Shown one piece after another: positions 17,826 to 26,750 of a DNA stretch of 64,000 bases. The position numbers were made by a program, and so were the translations under genes. The notes beneath the pieces were generated by a model. The model was given only the letters and a program-made list of their open reading frames with translations, was not told where the DNA came from and ran no database searches. Each line of letters opens with the position of its first letter. Positions within the stretch are counted from its first letter, which is position 1. This DNA is from Cyclobacteriaceae bacterium (GTDB lineage: Bacteria; Bacteroidota; Bacteroidia; Cytophagales; Cyclobacteriaceae), in assembly GCA_016787565.1 (NCBI GenBank), contig JAEUUG010000003.1:124001-188000 (forward strand), read 5' to 3'.

Positions 17826-20800
17826 TTAGGGGGTTGATGGTGAATGTTGTGGTTTAATTTGTCCGGTTATATTTTTAATAAGGCCCTGCACCAATTCATG
17901 GTGATTGGCCATTACCAAATAGAAATCCATCAGGTTGATTTTAAATACGATGGAGCGTTCTGTTGCTGTGAGTTTATTTGCTCTTATTGGAGGACCATCC
18001 TGAAAAAGATCGCCATAAATACTTCCTTTTTTTAATTGGTCAATGAGCAGATCATCATTCCAGAGTTGAACTCCGCCATGCGCCACAATAAAAATCGGAC
18101 TATTTTGATCTTCGTAGTTGAAGTTGAATTTTTCCGAAAACGATAATTCTATAGGCGTTATCTTATCTGCGAGGTCGCTCAATAGTGAACCATGAATGTG
18201 ATGGAACACCGGAACTTGCTTCAGGAACATAATCATTTCAATGCCCAGATAAAAACCATCCTCAAGGCCATCGAGTAGTTGGTTGTTTTCGATGGAGGCA
18301 TCAATAAAATTTTTATCACGCTGTGGCAACCGGCTGTGAAGGGCCTCATAGGCTTTCGGGTCTTTATTGTAGATAACCCATGAAGCTGTTTCCTGCAGGA
18401 GCTTATCCTTGTTAAACATATGCGCGGCTAATCCGCGGCTCACGCGGAAATCGGACAGGTAGGCACAGGCATGAAGGGCACAAGCTTTTGTCCAGCGGTT
18501 GTTTAAATTGTAGTCGCGGTTTAAAATGTAATTGATGACCTGAATGGGTGTATAATTTTCGCGCGGAAAATAAATCTGGAGCTGACGTAACTTTTCTTCA
18601 GTCGGGCTATCGTCAAACAATGGAAATAGTTTTGGCTTTAACTCCTGATCGATGAAGATGTCCATCAATTCCATAGCAAACGCTATGTTATCCGGGTCGC
18701 CTGACTCAATATTTTCACGCACGAGTTGAACCGATTGTGGATCGTATACTATGGAGAGGAGAATTGTTATCTGATCATAGTTCTCAGCAACTTCTTCGCG
18801 CAAGGCTTCTTGTAAATATTTAAAGTGTTGGTTGTCGCGCAATTCATGAATAGCCGCCAGGTTCCAGATGGCCTTGCTGATTTCAGTTTCCAGTACAGTG
18901 ATGACTTCACGCACTTCACGCCCCTGTGCCCGGTAGTTGATATAGCGCAGTGAGAACAGTATTTGTTTTACAATTCGCTTATCGGGGTAGTCTGCTTTTC
19001 GCCACAATAACTGCAGCGCATATTTACCACCTATTCTACCCATGATCTGCACAATGCGCAGCATCACCATATCCAGTTGTCCGGATTTATGAAAGGCAGC
19101 TTCGAGTGTGGGTAATACGGATTCTCCTGCTTCTTTCAGGGCTGCTGCTGCCTGGTGTCCATACGTTGGTGAGGCCAGCATCTCAATGAGAACAGGCCAT
19201 GTTTCGGCCCGCTTAACTTTCCGAGCTGTGAGCAGCGCTTCCATCCTGACTTTCGGATCAACATCGCGGAGCAATTCCAATAAAATAAAAATTGTTTTCG
19301 TGCTGGTAAGTTTACGCAACAGTTTGGCCGCCAACAGCCGGTCATTTTGTTTTACTGATTTGCTGAGCCGCATCAGGTTATCCGGTGAAATGGATAGCTG
19401 ATCGCTGTCTTCCACATCGCTGGCCGCCTGTCGTGCCAGACTTCGAATGGTTTTTTCTTCGGACTTCTCCACGCCAAGAGCCTGAATCTTAGTTTCGGCA
19501 AAGAGTTTAATTTTTTTGTTTTCGCTTTCCGATAACCGGATTACCGCGTTTTCAAAAAGTGCCGGCTCCAGTTTCTCCATGAGCTTAAGTCCATAGATTA
19601 CCTTTTCTTCAGTGCCGCTATTGATTTCCTTTTCAAGGATTCGATTCAATGTAAATTCTTTTTCGTTTTGCTCGGTGGTTTTCTGCTTGTTTCGCAAGAG
19701 CGTATCCTGTAAGGTGTGCAGATAACTTGAATTCATTCGATTGGCTACAAAATACCAAATGGCGAGGAGTGGAAGGGTGAAGATGGTGATGGAGATTAAA
19801 TCAAAGACCTTTACCTGGTTTATCAGAATGATCAGTCCACCCGCAATGAAGCTTGCCAGTGCGGTTATTAATCCTTCAATTTTTGTCTGCACATCGATGC
19901 GGATGTTGCTTTCGATGGGAAGGAGATAAAGCTTAAATGTTGGATTGTCCAGCGCATCCTTCAGCGAACCGATTAATAGTTTACTGAGGGCGATGATTAA
20001 GAAGAACACAACAAACAGATTGTCTTGTGGGGTGTAGCCAAAAATATACCCGAGTGCAAGGGCAGCAATGGTAAATAAACCGATCAGGATCGGATTGATG
20101 AGCAGCGGCACACGCATACCATACTGATGGATAATCCGGTCAGTAGCGAAGGTTTCAAAGAGGATGCTAAAAATTACTACTGTACCTTCGAACGATGCAA
20201 TAAAGCTGGCGAGCTTAATGGTGTCATTCTGGTAAAAGAGCGTGGTAACGTTAAGGAAAGAATAATCCACGAAGTTGATGGCCATCATGGAGACAATTAC
20301 AAACAACGACATGTAAAGAATGTATCGGTTCTGAATGAAATCACCGAAGCGAAGTTTCTTGTACATCGTTCGCTCTTGCTGAAAGGTCAAGGTTTTATTT
20401 AAATACCGGAAAGACAGGTAGAGGTACGATAGAAGAAAGAAGAAGATACTCACCAAACTGATGGAGTACAGATTTTCAGTGCTGATGTATTCTGATTTCA
20501 GAATTTGCGGAATGGAGAAGAATGCCAGAAAGGAAGCTATCATGGCTCCTACATCCACCGTGCCCACCAGGCGCTTGGCTTGACGCAAGTTGAAAAGCCG
20601 GCCAAAGGCTCCCCAGAAAACGAGGTATATAATAAAGGAGAACGGTACAATCTGCGTGAATCCAAAAAAGAAAAGGGTGTTCGGGTCTTCAAAGAAGCCT
20701 TCACCATACTCGATAAATGCAGTAAGACCAAAAATAACCATCAGGCTTAAGGAAGCCAATAGTGGAAAAGGTATTCTGTTTTGAAGAAAGTTATAAATGA

Positions 20801-21008
20801 TGGTTGCACCAAGACCAAATGCACCTGAAATAAGCAGGGCCAGTGGCAGGTCAGTGGTCTCATCAAAATGCTCAAGAAAAAGTGATTGAGAGGCAACGCT
20901 AATGGTAGCCAGAAACATACCCATAAAAAAGCCCATGACAAATAACAGAGCAACCCTGCCCGCTTCACCGTGTTCAACATCCAGAAACCTCAGGAGTTTA
21001 GCTTTCAT
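17826..21008 (-). CDS. NTT-like nucleotide transporter fused to HEAT repeats and cNMP-binding-like domain
   Basis: A 1060-residue inner-membrane protein. Residues 1-430 contain about 12 transmembrane helices of the major-facilitator/ATP-ADP translocase (NTT/TLC) type. Residues 440-900 are helical repeats of HEAT character (for example LLELLRDVDPKVRMEALLTARKV). Residues 925-1050 resemble a Crp-type cyclic-nucleotide-binding domain: FLKQVPVFHHIHGSLLSDLADKI, then GSIYGDLF at the place of the phosphate-binding cassette. The cassette is degenerate: no RSA/RTA arginine is seen (ANKLTA instead), so nucleotide binding is doubtful. NTT proteins fused to HEAT or cNMP domains are known from free-living bacteria with unknown function. 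It is the first gene of the operon. Confidence 0.78.
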   Translation of the reverse strand: MKAKLLRFLDVEHGEAGRVALLFVMGFFMGMFLATISVASQSLFLEHFDETTDLPLALLISGAFGLGATIIYNFLQNRIPFPLLASLSLMVIFGLTAFIEYGEGFFEDPNTLFFFGFTQIVPFSFIIYLVFWGAFGRLFNLRQAKRLVGTVDVGAMIASFLAFFSIPQILKSEYISTENLYSISLVSIFFFLLSYLYLSFRYLNKTLTFQQERTMYKKLRFGDFIQNRYILYMSLFVIVSMMAINFVDYSFLNVTTLFYQNDTIKLASFIASFEGTVVIFSILFETFATDRIIHQYGMRVPLLINPILIGLFTIAALALGYIFGYTPQDNLFVVFFLIIALSKLLIGSLKDALDNPTFKLYLLPIESNIRIDVQTKIEGLITALASFIAGGLIILINQVKVFDLISITIFTLPLLAIWYFVANRMNSSYLHTLQDTLLRNKQKTTEQNEKEFTLNRILEKEINSGTEEKVIYGLKLMEKLEPALFENAVIRLSESENKKIKLFAETKIQALGVEKSEEKTIRSLARQAASDVEDSDQLSISPDNLMRLSKSVKQNDRLLAAKLLRKLTSTKTIFILLELLRDVDPKVRMEALLTARKVKRAETWPVLIEMLASPTYGHQAAAALKEAGESVLPTLEAAFHKSGQLDMVMLRIVQIMGRIGGKYALQLLWRKADYPDKRIVKQILFSLRYINYRAQGREVREVITVLETEISKAIWNLAAIHELRDNQHFKYLQEALREEVAENYDQITILLSIVYDPQSVQLVRENIESGDPDNIAFAMELMDIFIDQELKPKLFPLFDDSPTEEKLRQLQIYFPRENYTPIQVINYILNRDYNLNNRWTKACALHACAYLSDFRVSRGLAAHMFNKDKLLQETASWVIYNKDPKAYEALHSRLPQRDKNFIDASIENNQLLDGLEDGFYLGIEMIMFLKQVPVFHHIHGSLLSDLADKITPIELSFSEKFNFNYEDQNSPIFIVAHGGVQLWNDDLLIDQLKKGSIYGDLFQDGPPIRANKLTATERSIVFKINLMDFYLVMANHHELVQGLIKNITGQIKPQHSPSTP

Positions 21009-21236
21009 ATTCTTTGGCCACTAAACTTAAAATTCGGTATATTCAACGGAATTTCCTACGTATTAGAGTTTCAAAAATGGTTTACTAAGCTCTTGCGTTT
21101 GGTTGGATTCCCCGGACCCGACAGATAATCCAAGGTATCCTCAAGGGTGGCTACAGGTTACTTGTAAGGTTGTGGTGTAAACTGCAAAATGAGTCCAGCA
21201 TAATCTTTGTAGTATTGTCCGAAAATTTGAATAACC

Positions 21237-23561
21237 ATGATGCGAAAATCACTTTCCTTACTTCTGATTATCTTTTTCCTTATTCCGGCTTTTGGGCAGG
21301 ATGCAAAGAAGAACCTGGCAGACGCTGAAAAGTTCTTTGCCATCAAGTCGTATGATCAAGCACGTCCGCTTTTTGAAGCAGCCATCACTGGGGGCGAGAA
21401 AGATCCACAGGTTTATTATAAAGCAGGGGTTTGTTACCAGAAGTCAACCGAGATTATGGAGCAAATTAAGGCTATTCCTTATTTTGAATATGCCCTGAAA
21501 AATGGAAAGGGCATTTCACCTTCGTTGCCCTACGACCTCGGCCAGATTTATCTTAAAAATGAAAATGTTTCGTTGGCCTTAGAAAGTTTTAACCGCTATC
21601 GCGAAGCCAATAAAGCAGACAAAAAAGCTACAGCACTTGCCGATGAAGCCATCGGTACATGCCACAATGCACTGGCATTGATGTCGGTTCCGCGGAATGT
21701 TAAGGTCAATAATTTCGGATCGATCATCAATACCAAATACACCGAGTATAATCCGGTAGTATCTGCCGATGAAAGTGTGATGGCCTTCACAGCCCTTCGA
21801 CCAAACACCGGTAAGACCCGCACAGGGGATAAGTTCATTGAAGAGATTTACATTTCGTATAACAACTCCGGATCGTGGTCAGAACCAAAAGTAGTTCCTG
21901 TTGCATCTGACTACAATGTTGGTACAGCGGGTATTTCACCAGACGGACAAAAGATGCTGATCTTCATGGGTGGAGTAACAGATCCTGGAAGTTTATTTCA
22001 GATTCAAAAGAGCGGAGAAACCTGGTCGAAACCCAGTTTAATCAATCCCGTCATAAACCATCCCAAATACCTGGAGTCAACGGCCAGTATTACCCCGGAT
22101 GGAAAAACAATTTACTTTGCCAGTGATCGCATCGGAGGACTGGGTGGTATGGACATTTACAAAACTACCCTTCAGGCCAACGGAACCTGGAGCCAGCCCG
22201 TAAACCTTGGTCCTGAAGTCAATTCAAAAGCCAATGAAGATGCGCCCTTTATTCACCCCGATCAAAAAACACTTTTCTTCACATCCGATGGTCACCGCTC
22301 AATGGGTGGCCGCGATATTTTTGTAACACGGCTGGTGAAAGACAAATGGACGTCACCCGAAAACATGGGGTATCCGGTAAACACTACGGCCAACGATAAT
22401 TATTTCACGCTGATAGCGGATGGAACACGTGGTTATTTTTCTTCCGATCGGAAAGGTGGTGCAGGCGGACAAGATATTTACTTCATTGATATGCCGGATG
22501 CAACCAACATTCCGCTGACCATGATCAAAGGAAAAATTCTTAATGCCGAAACGGGCAAACCGATTCCTACCAAGATTTATTTGATCGACAACAACACCAG
22601 CAAGAAACTCGATTTTGTTTACAACCCTGATCCTGAAACCGGCAACTACCTGGTAATTCTTCCGCCAAACAAAAACTACGATATGATTATTGAGTCGGAA
22701 GGTTTTCTTCCGTACACCCTGAATATCAATATCCCCAACCAAACCTACTTCTACGAACTGTATCAGCTCATCAACCTGAGAACCATCAAACAATTTGATG
22801 TGGTGGTGGGTCAGGAAGTTCAAATCAAAAATGCCTTTTACGATACCGATCAGGACGTGAAGGCCGATTTGAGGAAAACGCACGAAGCCAAGTTGGTGAA
22901 AGCCGGTAACCTGGATGTATATGATATGATGCTGGATCTGATGGCCGCACAGGATAAGGAAGGCATTGAATACCTGGTGGAACTGATCAGCATGAAAGAT
23001 CCGATAGAGGAAGTGAATTTTAATGAAAAGGAGAACTCCCGAATAGAAGTTGCCACCCGTACGTATTACTACGATGAAAGTGACGAAAGCAAGTTCGAAC
23101 AAAAAAATGTTGATGGTAAGACAATCTTTTCACTCCCCACCATGCGGGTTGAAGAAGAAGTGAAGAAGCAGAAAGATCAACCGGTAAAAAAATCTTCAAA
23201 CTACGATAAAACCTTGCTCACAAAGTATGCGAAAATATATTTTGATGCCGGCAAGAGCGATTTGAAAGCACAATACAATGCCGAGTTGGACAAGCTTCTC
23301 GCGATTCTGGAAAAGCATCCTGATCTGGGTATAGAAATTCTTGGCTTTGCTTCTGCAGAAGGTTCGGAAGACCTTAATCGTGAGCTCTCGAATAAACGCG
23401 CTATAGCGGTGTTGGATTATCTGAATCATCGCGGAGTGGTGAGAAGGCGAATTGTGGCGCGTGGGTACGGTGCCACCAAAGATCAATCAGCAACAAAGGA
23501 AGAAGGAAGAAGGGTAGAAGTGAGAGTAGTTGATCTCAACGAACTCAGCATTCCAAAATAG
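21237..23561 (+). CDS. PorE-like OmpA-family protein (TPR, PD40 propeller, CRD, OmpA)
   Basis: The 774-residue protein has a signal peptide (cleavage near FGQ, residue 21), TPR-like helices (about 25-150), PD40 propeller blades (about 165-430, with FASDRIGGLGGMDIY and FSSDRKGGAGGQDIY), a carboxypeptidase-regulatory-like fold (about 430-510), and a C-terminal OmpA domain (about 660-774, with LSNKRAIAVLDYL and GYGAT). This is the domain order of PorE, the T9SS component that contacts peptidoglycan. The usual GHTD of the peptidoglycan site reads GFAS here, so the ligand aspartate is replaced, while the arginine of LSNKRA is kept. Two ATGs in tandem (21237 and 21240) are possible. It is transcribed away from the STAND operon. 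Confidence 0.82.
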   Translation: MMRKSLSLLLIIFFLIPAFGQDAKKNLADAEKFFAIKSYDQARPLFEAAITGGEKDPQVYYKAGVCYQKSTEIMEQIKAIPYFEYALKNGKGISPSLPYDLGQIYLKNENVSLALESFNRYREANKADKKATALADEAIGTCHNALALMSVPRNVKVNNFGSIINTKYTEYNPVVSADESVMAFTALRPNTGKTRTGDKFIEEIYISYNNSGSWSEPKVVPVASDYNVGTAGISPDGQKMLIFMGGVTDPGSLFQIQKSGETWSKPSLINPVINHPKYLESTASITPDGKTIYFASDRIGGLGGMDIYKTTLQANGTWSQPVNLGPEVNSKANEDAPFIHPDQKTLFFTSDGHRSMGGRDIFVTRLVKDKWTSPENMGYPVNTTANDNYFTLIADGTRGYFSSDRKGGAGGQDIYFIDMPDATNIPLTMIKGKILNAETGKPIPTKIYLIDNNTSKKLDFVYNPDPETGNYLVILPPNKNYDMIIESEGFLPYTLNINIPNQTYFYELYQLINLRTIKQFDVVVGQEVQIKNAFYDTDQDVKADLRKTHEAKLVKAGNLDVYDMMLDLMAAQDKEGIEYLVELISMKDPIEEVNFNEKENSRIEVATRTYYYDESDESKFEQKNVDGKTIFSLPTMRVEEEVKKQKDQPVKKSSNYDKTLLTKYAKIYFDAGKSDLKAQYNAELDKLLAILEKHPDLGIEILGFASAEGSEDLNRELSNKRAIAVLDYLNHRGVVRRRIVARGYGATKDQSATKEEGRRVEVRVVDLNELSIPK

Positions 23562-23592
23562 ATTTCTTGTTACTATCAACTATTCCAATACT

Positions 23593-23622
23593 AAAAGAGG
23601 TTGCCGGTGAGCAACTTCTTTT
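23593..23622. terminator. Bidirectional intrinsic terminator
   Basis: A 12-base stem (AAAAGAGGTTGC against GCAACTTCTTTT, one G-U wobble) with a six-base loop lies between the convergent PorE-like and queA genes. The A-run on one side and T-run on the other let it stop transcription from both directions. Confidence 0.8.
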
Positions 23623-23624
23623 GT

Positions 23625-24812
23625 TTAGGGCAATAGCAGTGAGCTATCACCGTAACTGAGAAAACGGTAGTGTTGAGTGAGTGCCTCCTGGTATATTTTT
23701 CTCCATTCGTTACCCACAAAAGCGGCCACCAACAGCATAAGCGTGGAGCCGGGTTGATGAAAGTTGGTTACTAATCCTTTACATATTTTAAAAGAATAGC
23801 CCGGCATAATGTAGATGGATGTTTCACCCGTCAGCATTTCTATCTGATGGTTGTCCATGTACGAGGCTACTGCTTGGAGGGCTTCTTCAGCCGCAGGTAC
23901 GGAATGTTGTGCATGCTTGTAAGCCTCCTGTTGATTAATCACGAAAGGTGCTTCCGGATCATGTAAGAGTTTAACGCCAAACCAGTATAAGCTTTCCAGC
24001 GTGCGCATGGAGGTAGTGCCCACAGCAACAATGGAACGGTTGGGTTTCATTAAATTTTCCAGATTCCTTCTGTTCACCACAACCTGTTCGCGGTGCATCA
24101 CATGCTCTGTAGCATTTTCAACTTTTACCGGTTGAAAAGTTCCTGCACTCACGTGGAGCGTGAGGTAATCATATTCAATATTTCTCTTTTGCAGTGATTG
24201 AAAAATGGTATCGGTAAAGTGTAACCCGGCAGTTGGCGCAGCCACGGCACCTTCATGGTGCGAATAAATGGTTTGGTACCGTTCGCGATCATCAGTTTCT
24301 GCTGGTCTGTTTAAATACGGTGGCAGTGGGGTTTCTCCCGACAAGTTTATAATCTCTGCAAAAGGCTGATCAGTGTTCCATTGGAATTGAACCAGTCCTT
24401 CTTCGCGACTGGTCATTGTTGCCTGAAGTACACCAGAATGAATTGTTTTTTCCAGTACCATACCATCCGTCCATCGTTTCATGTTGCCAATGGTGCATTT
24501 CCACGTTACACTTTTTCTGGCTTCCATAGCTTCTATCACCAGTGGAGAGGGCTTCACAGGACTGAGTAGAAATATTTCTATGTCGGCACCGGTTTGCTTT
24601 TTAAAATGCAACCGTGCAGGAATAACCTTTGTATCGTTAAAAAACAGAAATGCATTTTTTGGAAGAAAATCAGTCAGTGAAAGAAATGTGGAGTGCCTGA
24701 TTTCTCCGTTTTGATAGACCAGCAATTTTGATTCATCCCTTTTCTCCAGCGGATACAACGCTATTTTTTCAGCTGGAAGGTTGTATGTGTAATCGTGAAT
24801 AGGAAGATACAT
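23625..24812 (-). CDS. queA: S-adenosylmethionine:tRNA ribosyltransferase-isomerase
   Basis: The 395-residue protein makes epoxyqueuosine in tRNA by transferring the ribosyl group of SAM to preQ1 at the wobble position. Recognisable QueA segments: DYTYNLPAEKIALYP at the N terminus, LFFNDTKVIPARLHF near residue 55, YQTIYSHHEGAVAAPTAGLHF near 180, and the C-terminal TNFHQPGSTLMLLVAAF and YRFLSYGDSSLL. It is somewhat longer than the 350-residue Escherichia coli enzyme, as in many Bacteroidota. Its stop codon abuts the shared terminator, and it diverges from menC with a 53-base gap. Confidence 0.95.
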   Translation of the reverse strand: MYLPIHDYTYNLPAEKIALYPLEKRDESKLLVYQNGEIRHSTFLSLTDFLPKNAFLFFNDTKVIPARLHFKKQTGADIEIFLLSPVKPSPLVIEAMEARKSVTWKCTIGNMKRWTDGMVLEKTIHSGVLQATMTSREEGLVQFQWNTDQPFAEIINLSGETPLPPYLNRPAETDDRERYQTIYSHHEGAVAAPTAGLHFTDTIFQSLQKRNIEYDYLTLHVSAGTFQPVKVENATEHVMHREQVVVNRRNLENLMKPNRSIVAVGTTSMRTLESLYWFGVKLLHDPEAPFVINQQEAYKHAQHSVPAAEEALQAVASYMDNHQIEMLTGETSIYIMPGYSFKICKGLVTNFHQPGSTLMLLVAAFVGNEWRKIYQEALTQHYRFLSYGDSSLLLP

Positions 24813-24865
24813 CGCGTTGCAAAAGCGTAAAGTTAGGCGTAAAGTTTTATTTTCGCTTTTTAATC

Positions 24866-25933
24866 ATGGCATTACGGGCATCCTTCACCAAAAAAGTTTT
24901 TACGTTCGGGTTTAACGCCAGAACCTCACGTGGTTTGATGCCCGACAAAACTTCCTGGTTTATAAAAGTTTATAAGGACGATGATCCGCACGTGGTGGGG
25001 ATTGGAGAATGTGGCCCGTTACCCGGCTTAAGTGTTGATGATCGCCCTGATTTTGAAGCGGTTCTTGAAGCGGTTTTATGTACCATAAACAAGATTCAGT
25101 CTGTCGACAATAAGCTGGTCGACCGGGTAAAAGAAATTGTGCCACCGGGTTTTCCATCACTTGTATTTGGACTTGAAACAGCTTTGCTGGATTTACTACA
25201 AGGTGGGCAGCGCGTGATCTACCAAAATGGTTTTGTTCAGGGAAAACGAATTCCCATTAACGGACTGATATGGATGGGTGATTTTGATTTTATGATCGAG
25301 CAAATCGACAGAAAAATCACCCAAGGATTCCGCTGTATTAAACTAAAAGTTGGTGGATTGGATTTCGATCGCGAGTGTGAAGTACTTCGTTACATCCGCG
25401 ATCGGTATACCCATGAAGAAGTTACAATTCGATTAGATGCCAACGGTGCATTCACACCAGATAACGTTCTTTCAAGACTGGAACAATTGGCAATGTTTGC
25501 TATTCATTCGATCGAACAACCGCTTAAACCAGGCTTAGACGCGATGGAAACATTGTGCCAAACATCACCCATTCCGGTAGCGCTGGATGAAGAGTTAATT
25601 GGCATTGAACATCAAGCAGATAAAATTGAGTTACTGGAACGAATTCGTCCATCATATATCATCCTTAAACCTTCGCTCCATGGTGGATTTGCGGGTTGTT
25701 CAGAATGGATTGTGGTAGCAGAGAAATATAGAATAGGCTGGTGGATCACTTCCGCCCTGGAATCGAATATCGGTTTGAATGCCATTTGTCAGTTTACATC
25801 TAATTATGCTGTAAGTATTCCGCAGGGACTTGGTACGGGGGGTATTTATGAGAATAATATTCCTTCGCCCTTGGTGGTGGAGGCTGGTGAGATTTTTTAT
25901 GCTTCGGAGAATAGTTGGAACGTAAATTTGTGA
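24866..25933 (+). CDS. menC: o-Succinylbenzoate synthase (enolase superfamily)
   Basis: The 355-residue protein has the muconate-lactonizing/enolase fold: a capping domain (about 1-115), then a barrel with CIKLKVGG (the lysine pair of the acid/base site, about residue 165), DANGAF and EQPL and LDEEL (three metal-binding acidic residues), and ILKPSLHGG (the second catalytic lysine). The late motif TSALESNIGLNAICQF is typical of MenC rather than of dipeptide epimerases. MenC dehydrates SHCHC to o-succinylbenzoate in menaquinone synthesis, in line with the menaquinone-based respiration of this phylum. No other men gene is in the window, so an epimerase activity is not fully excluded. Confidence 0.82.
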   Translation: MALRASFTKKVFTFGFNARTSRGLMPDKTSWFIKVYKDDDPHVVGIGECGPLPGLSVDDRPDFEAVLEAVLCTINKIQSVDNKLVDRVKEIVPPGFPSLVFGLETALLDLLQGGQRVIYQNGFVQGKRIPINGLIWMGDFDFMIEQIDRKITQGFRCIKLKVGGLDFDRECEVLRYIRDRYTHEEVTIRLDANGAFTPDNVLSRLEQLAMFAIHSIEQPLKPGLDAMETLCQTSPIPVALDEELIGIEHQADKIELLERIRPSYIILKPSLHGGFAGCSEWIVVAEKYRIGWWITSALESNIGLNAICQFTSNYAVSIPQGLGTGGIYENNIPSPLVVEAGEIFYASENSWNVNL

Positions 25934-25937
25934 GTAC

Positions 25938-26750
25938 ATGGAAAATATATTGCCCGCTAAAATTTGTATAAACTGTAGTGCTGAAATTGCAGGTAAATAC
26001 TGTAACCAGTGCGGCCAGCGTGCCGATGTAAAACGCATTACCTGGAAAGAAGGATGGTATGATTTCTGGGCACGCATTTATGGATTTGATGGAATGTTTC
26101 CTCGTACCCTTCGCGATTTAACCATTTGCCCGGGCAAAGCAGCGCGCGTCTTCATCAGCGGGAACCGAAGTGCGTACTATGGTCCCGTAGGTTATTTCTT
26201 CCTGATGGGTACTCTTTTCCTCTTAGTACTAAGCTTTTTAAATCTCGATTTCATCGATTTTATGAAAGGCATGCAAAAGGCTATCCCAATCCAACAAACT
26301 GAAAGCCAGGCACAGGTCTTGATTCAGCGGTTCGCGGCAGATAATCTGAAATTGATTTCGTTTCTGCTGATTCCCTTTCAGGCATTTGCTGCCCGCTACA
26401 TTTTCTTCCGCAAAAGCGGATTTAACTTTTTAGAAAATTGGGTTTTGCCACTCTATGTGACCGGTCACGTATATTGGTTTACCTTGGTTACTGCCGTTTA
26501 TTACAAAGTTACGGGTGTACTATTTAGCAGTGTGGCGACTGTAGTTATCTCGCTGGCTTATTTCGGGTTTGCCTATACCAGTTTTATACCCTATCAGCCG
26601 AAGCTAAAAGTGTTCTTGAAAGGTGCCCTCCTCTATATAGTCAGCCAGTTGCTCATGATGATCGTGGCAATGGTTGTTATGGTGATTTGGATATTATTAC
26701 TCGCCTGGCTTGATCCGGACGCGCTAAAAATGTTTAAACCTGGGGCTTAA
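25938..26750 (+). CDS. DUF3667 membrane protein with N-terminal zinc ribbon
   Basis: A 270-residue Bacteroidota-type protein that starts with a zinc-ribbon (CINCSAEIAGKYCNQCGQ, residues 12-29: two CxxC pairs), then a short amphipathic segment with FPRTLRDLTICPGKAARVFI, typical of DUF3667, and four to five transmembrane helices. It follows menC by four bases, so the two are probably one transcript. Its stop overlaps the stop of the convergent reductase gene (TTAA shared), leaving no room for a terminator. Function unknown; it is presumably an inner-membrane protein with a cytoplasmic metal-binding head. Confidence 0.8.
   Translation: MENILPAKICINCSAEIAGKYCNQCGQRADVKRITWKEGWYDFWARIYGFDGMFPRTLRDLTICPGKAARVFISGNRSAYYGPVGYFFLMGTLFLLVLSFLNLDFIDFMKGMQKAIPIQQTESQAQVLIQRFAADNLKLISFLLIPFQAFAARYIFFRKSGFNFLENWVLPLYVTGHVYWFTLVTAVYYKVTGVLFSSVATVVISLAYFGFAYTSFIPYQPKLKVFLKGALLYIVSQLLMMIVAMVVMVIWILLLAWLDPDALKMFKPGA

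Noticed and set aside
5853..21008. Whether the STAND operon is a recently acquired defence island
   Set aside because: No integrase, tRNA-att site or insertion sequence flanks it and its base composition resembles the core, so recent transfer is not supported; only the domain set suggests defence.
22353..23102. 249-residue minus-strand ORF
   Set aside because: Antisense shadow of the PorE-like gene; composition and phenylalanine/isoleucine/valine runs reflect the reverse complement of its coding frame.
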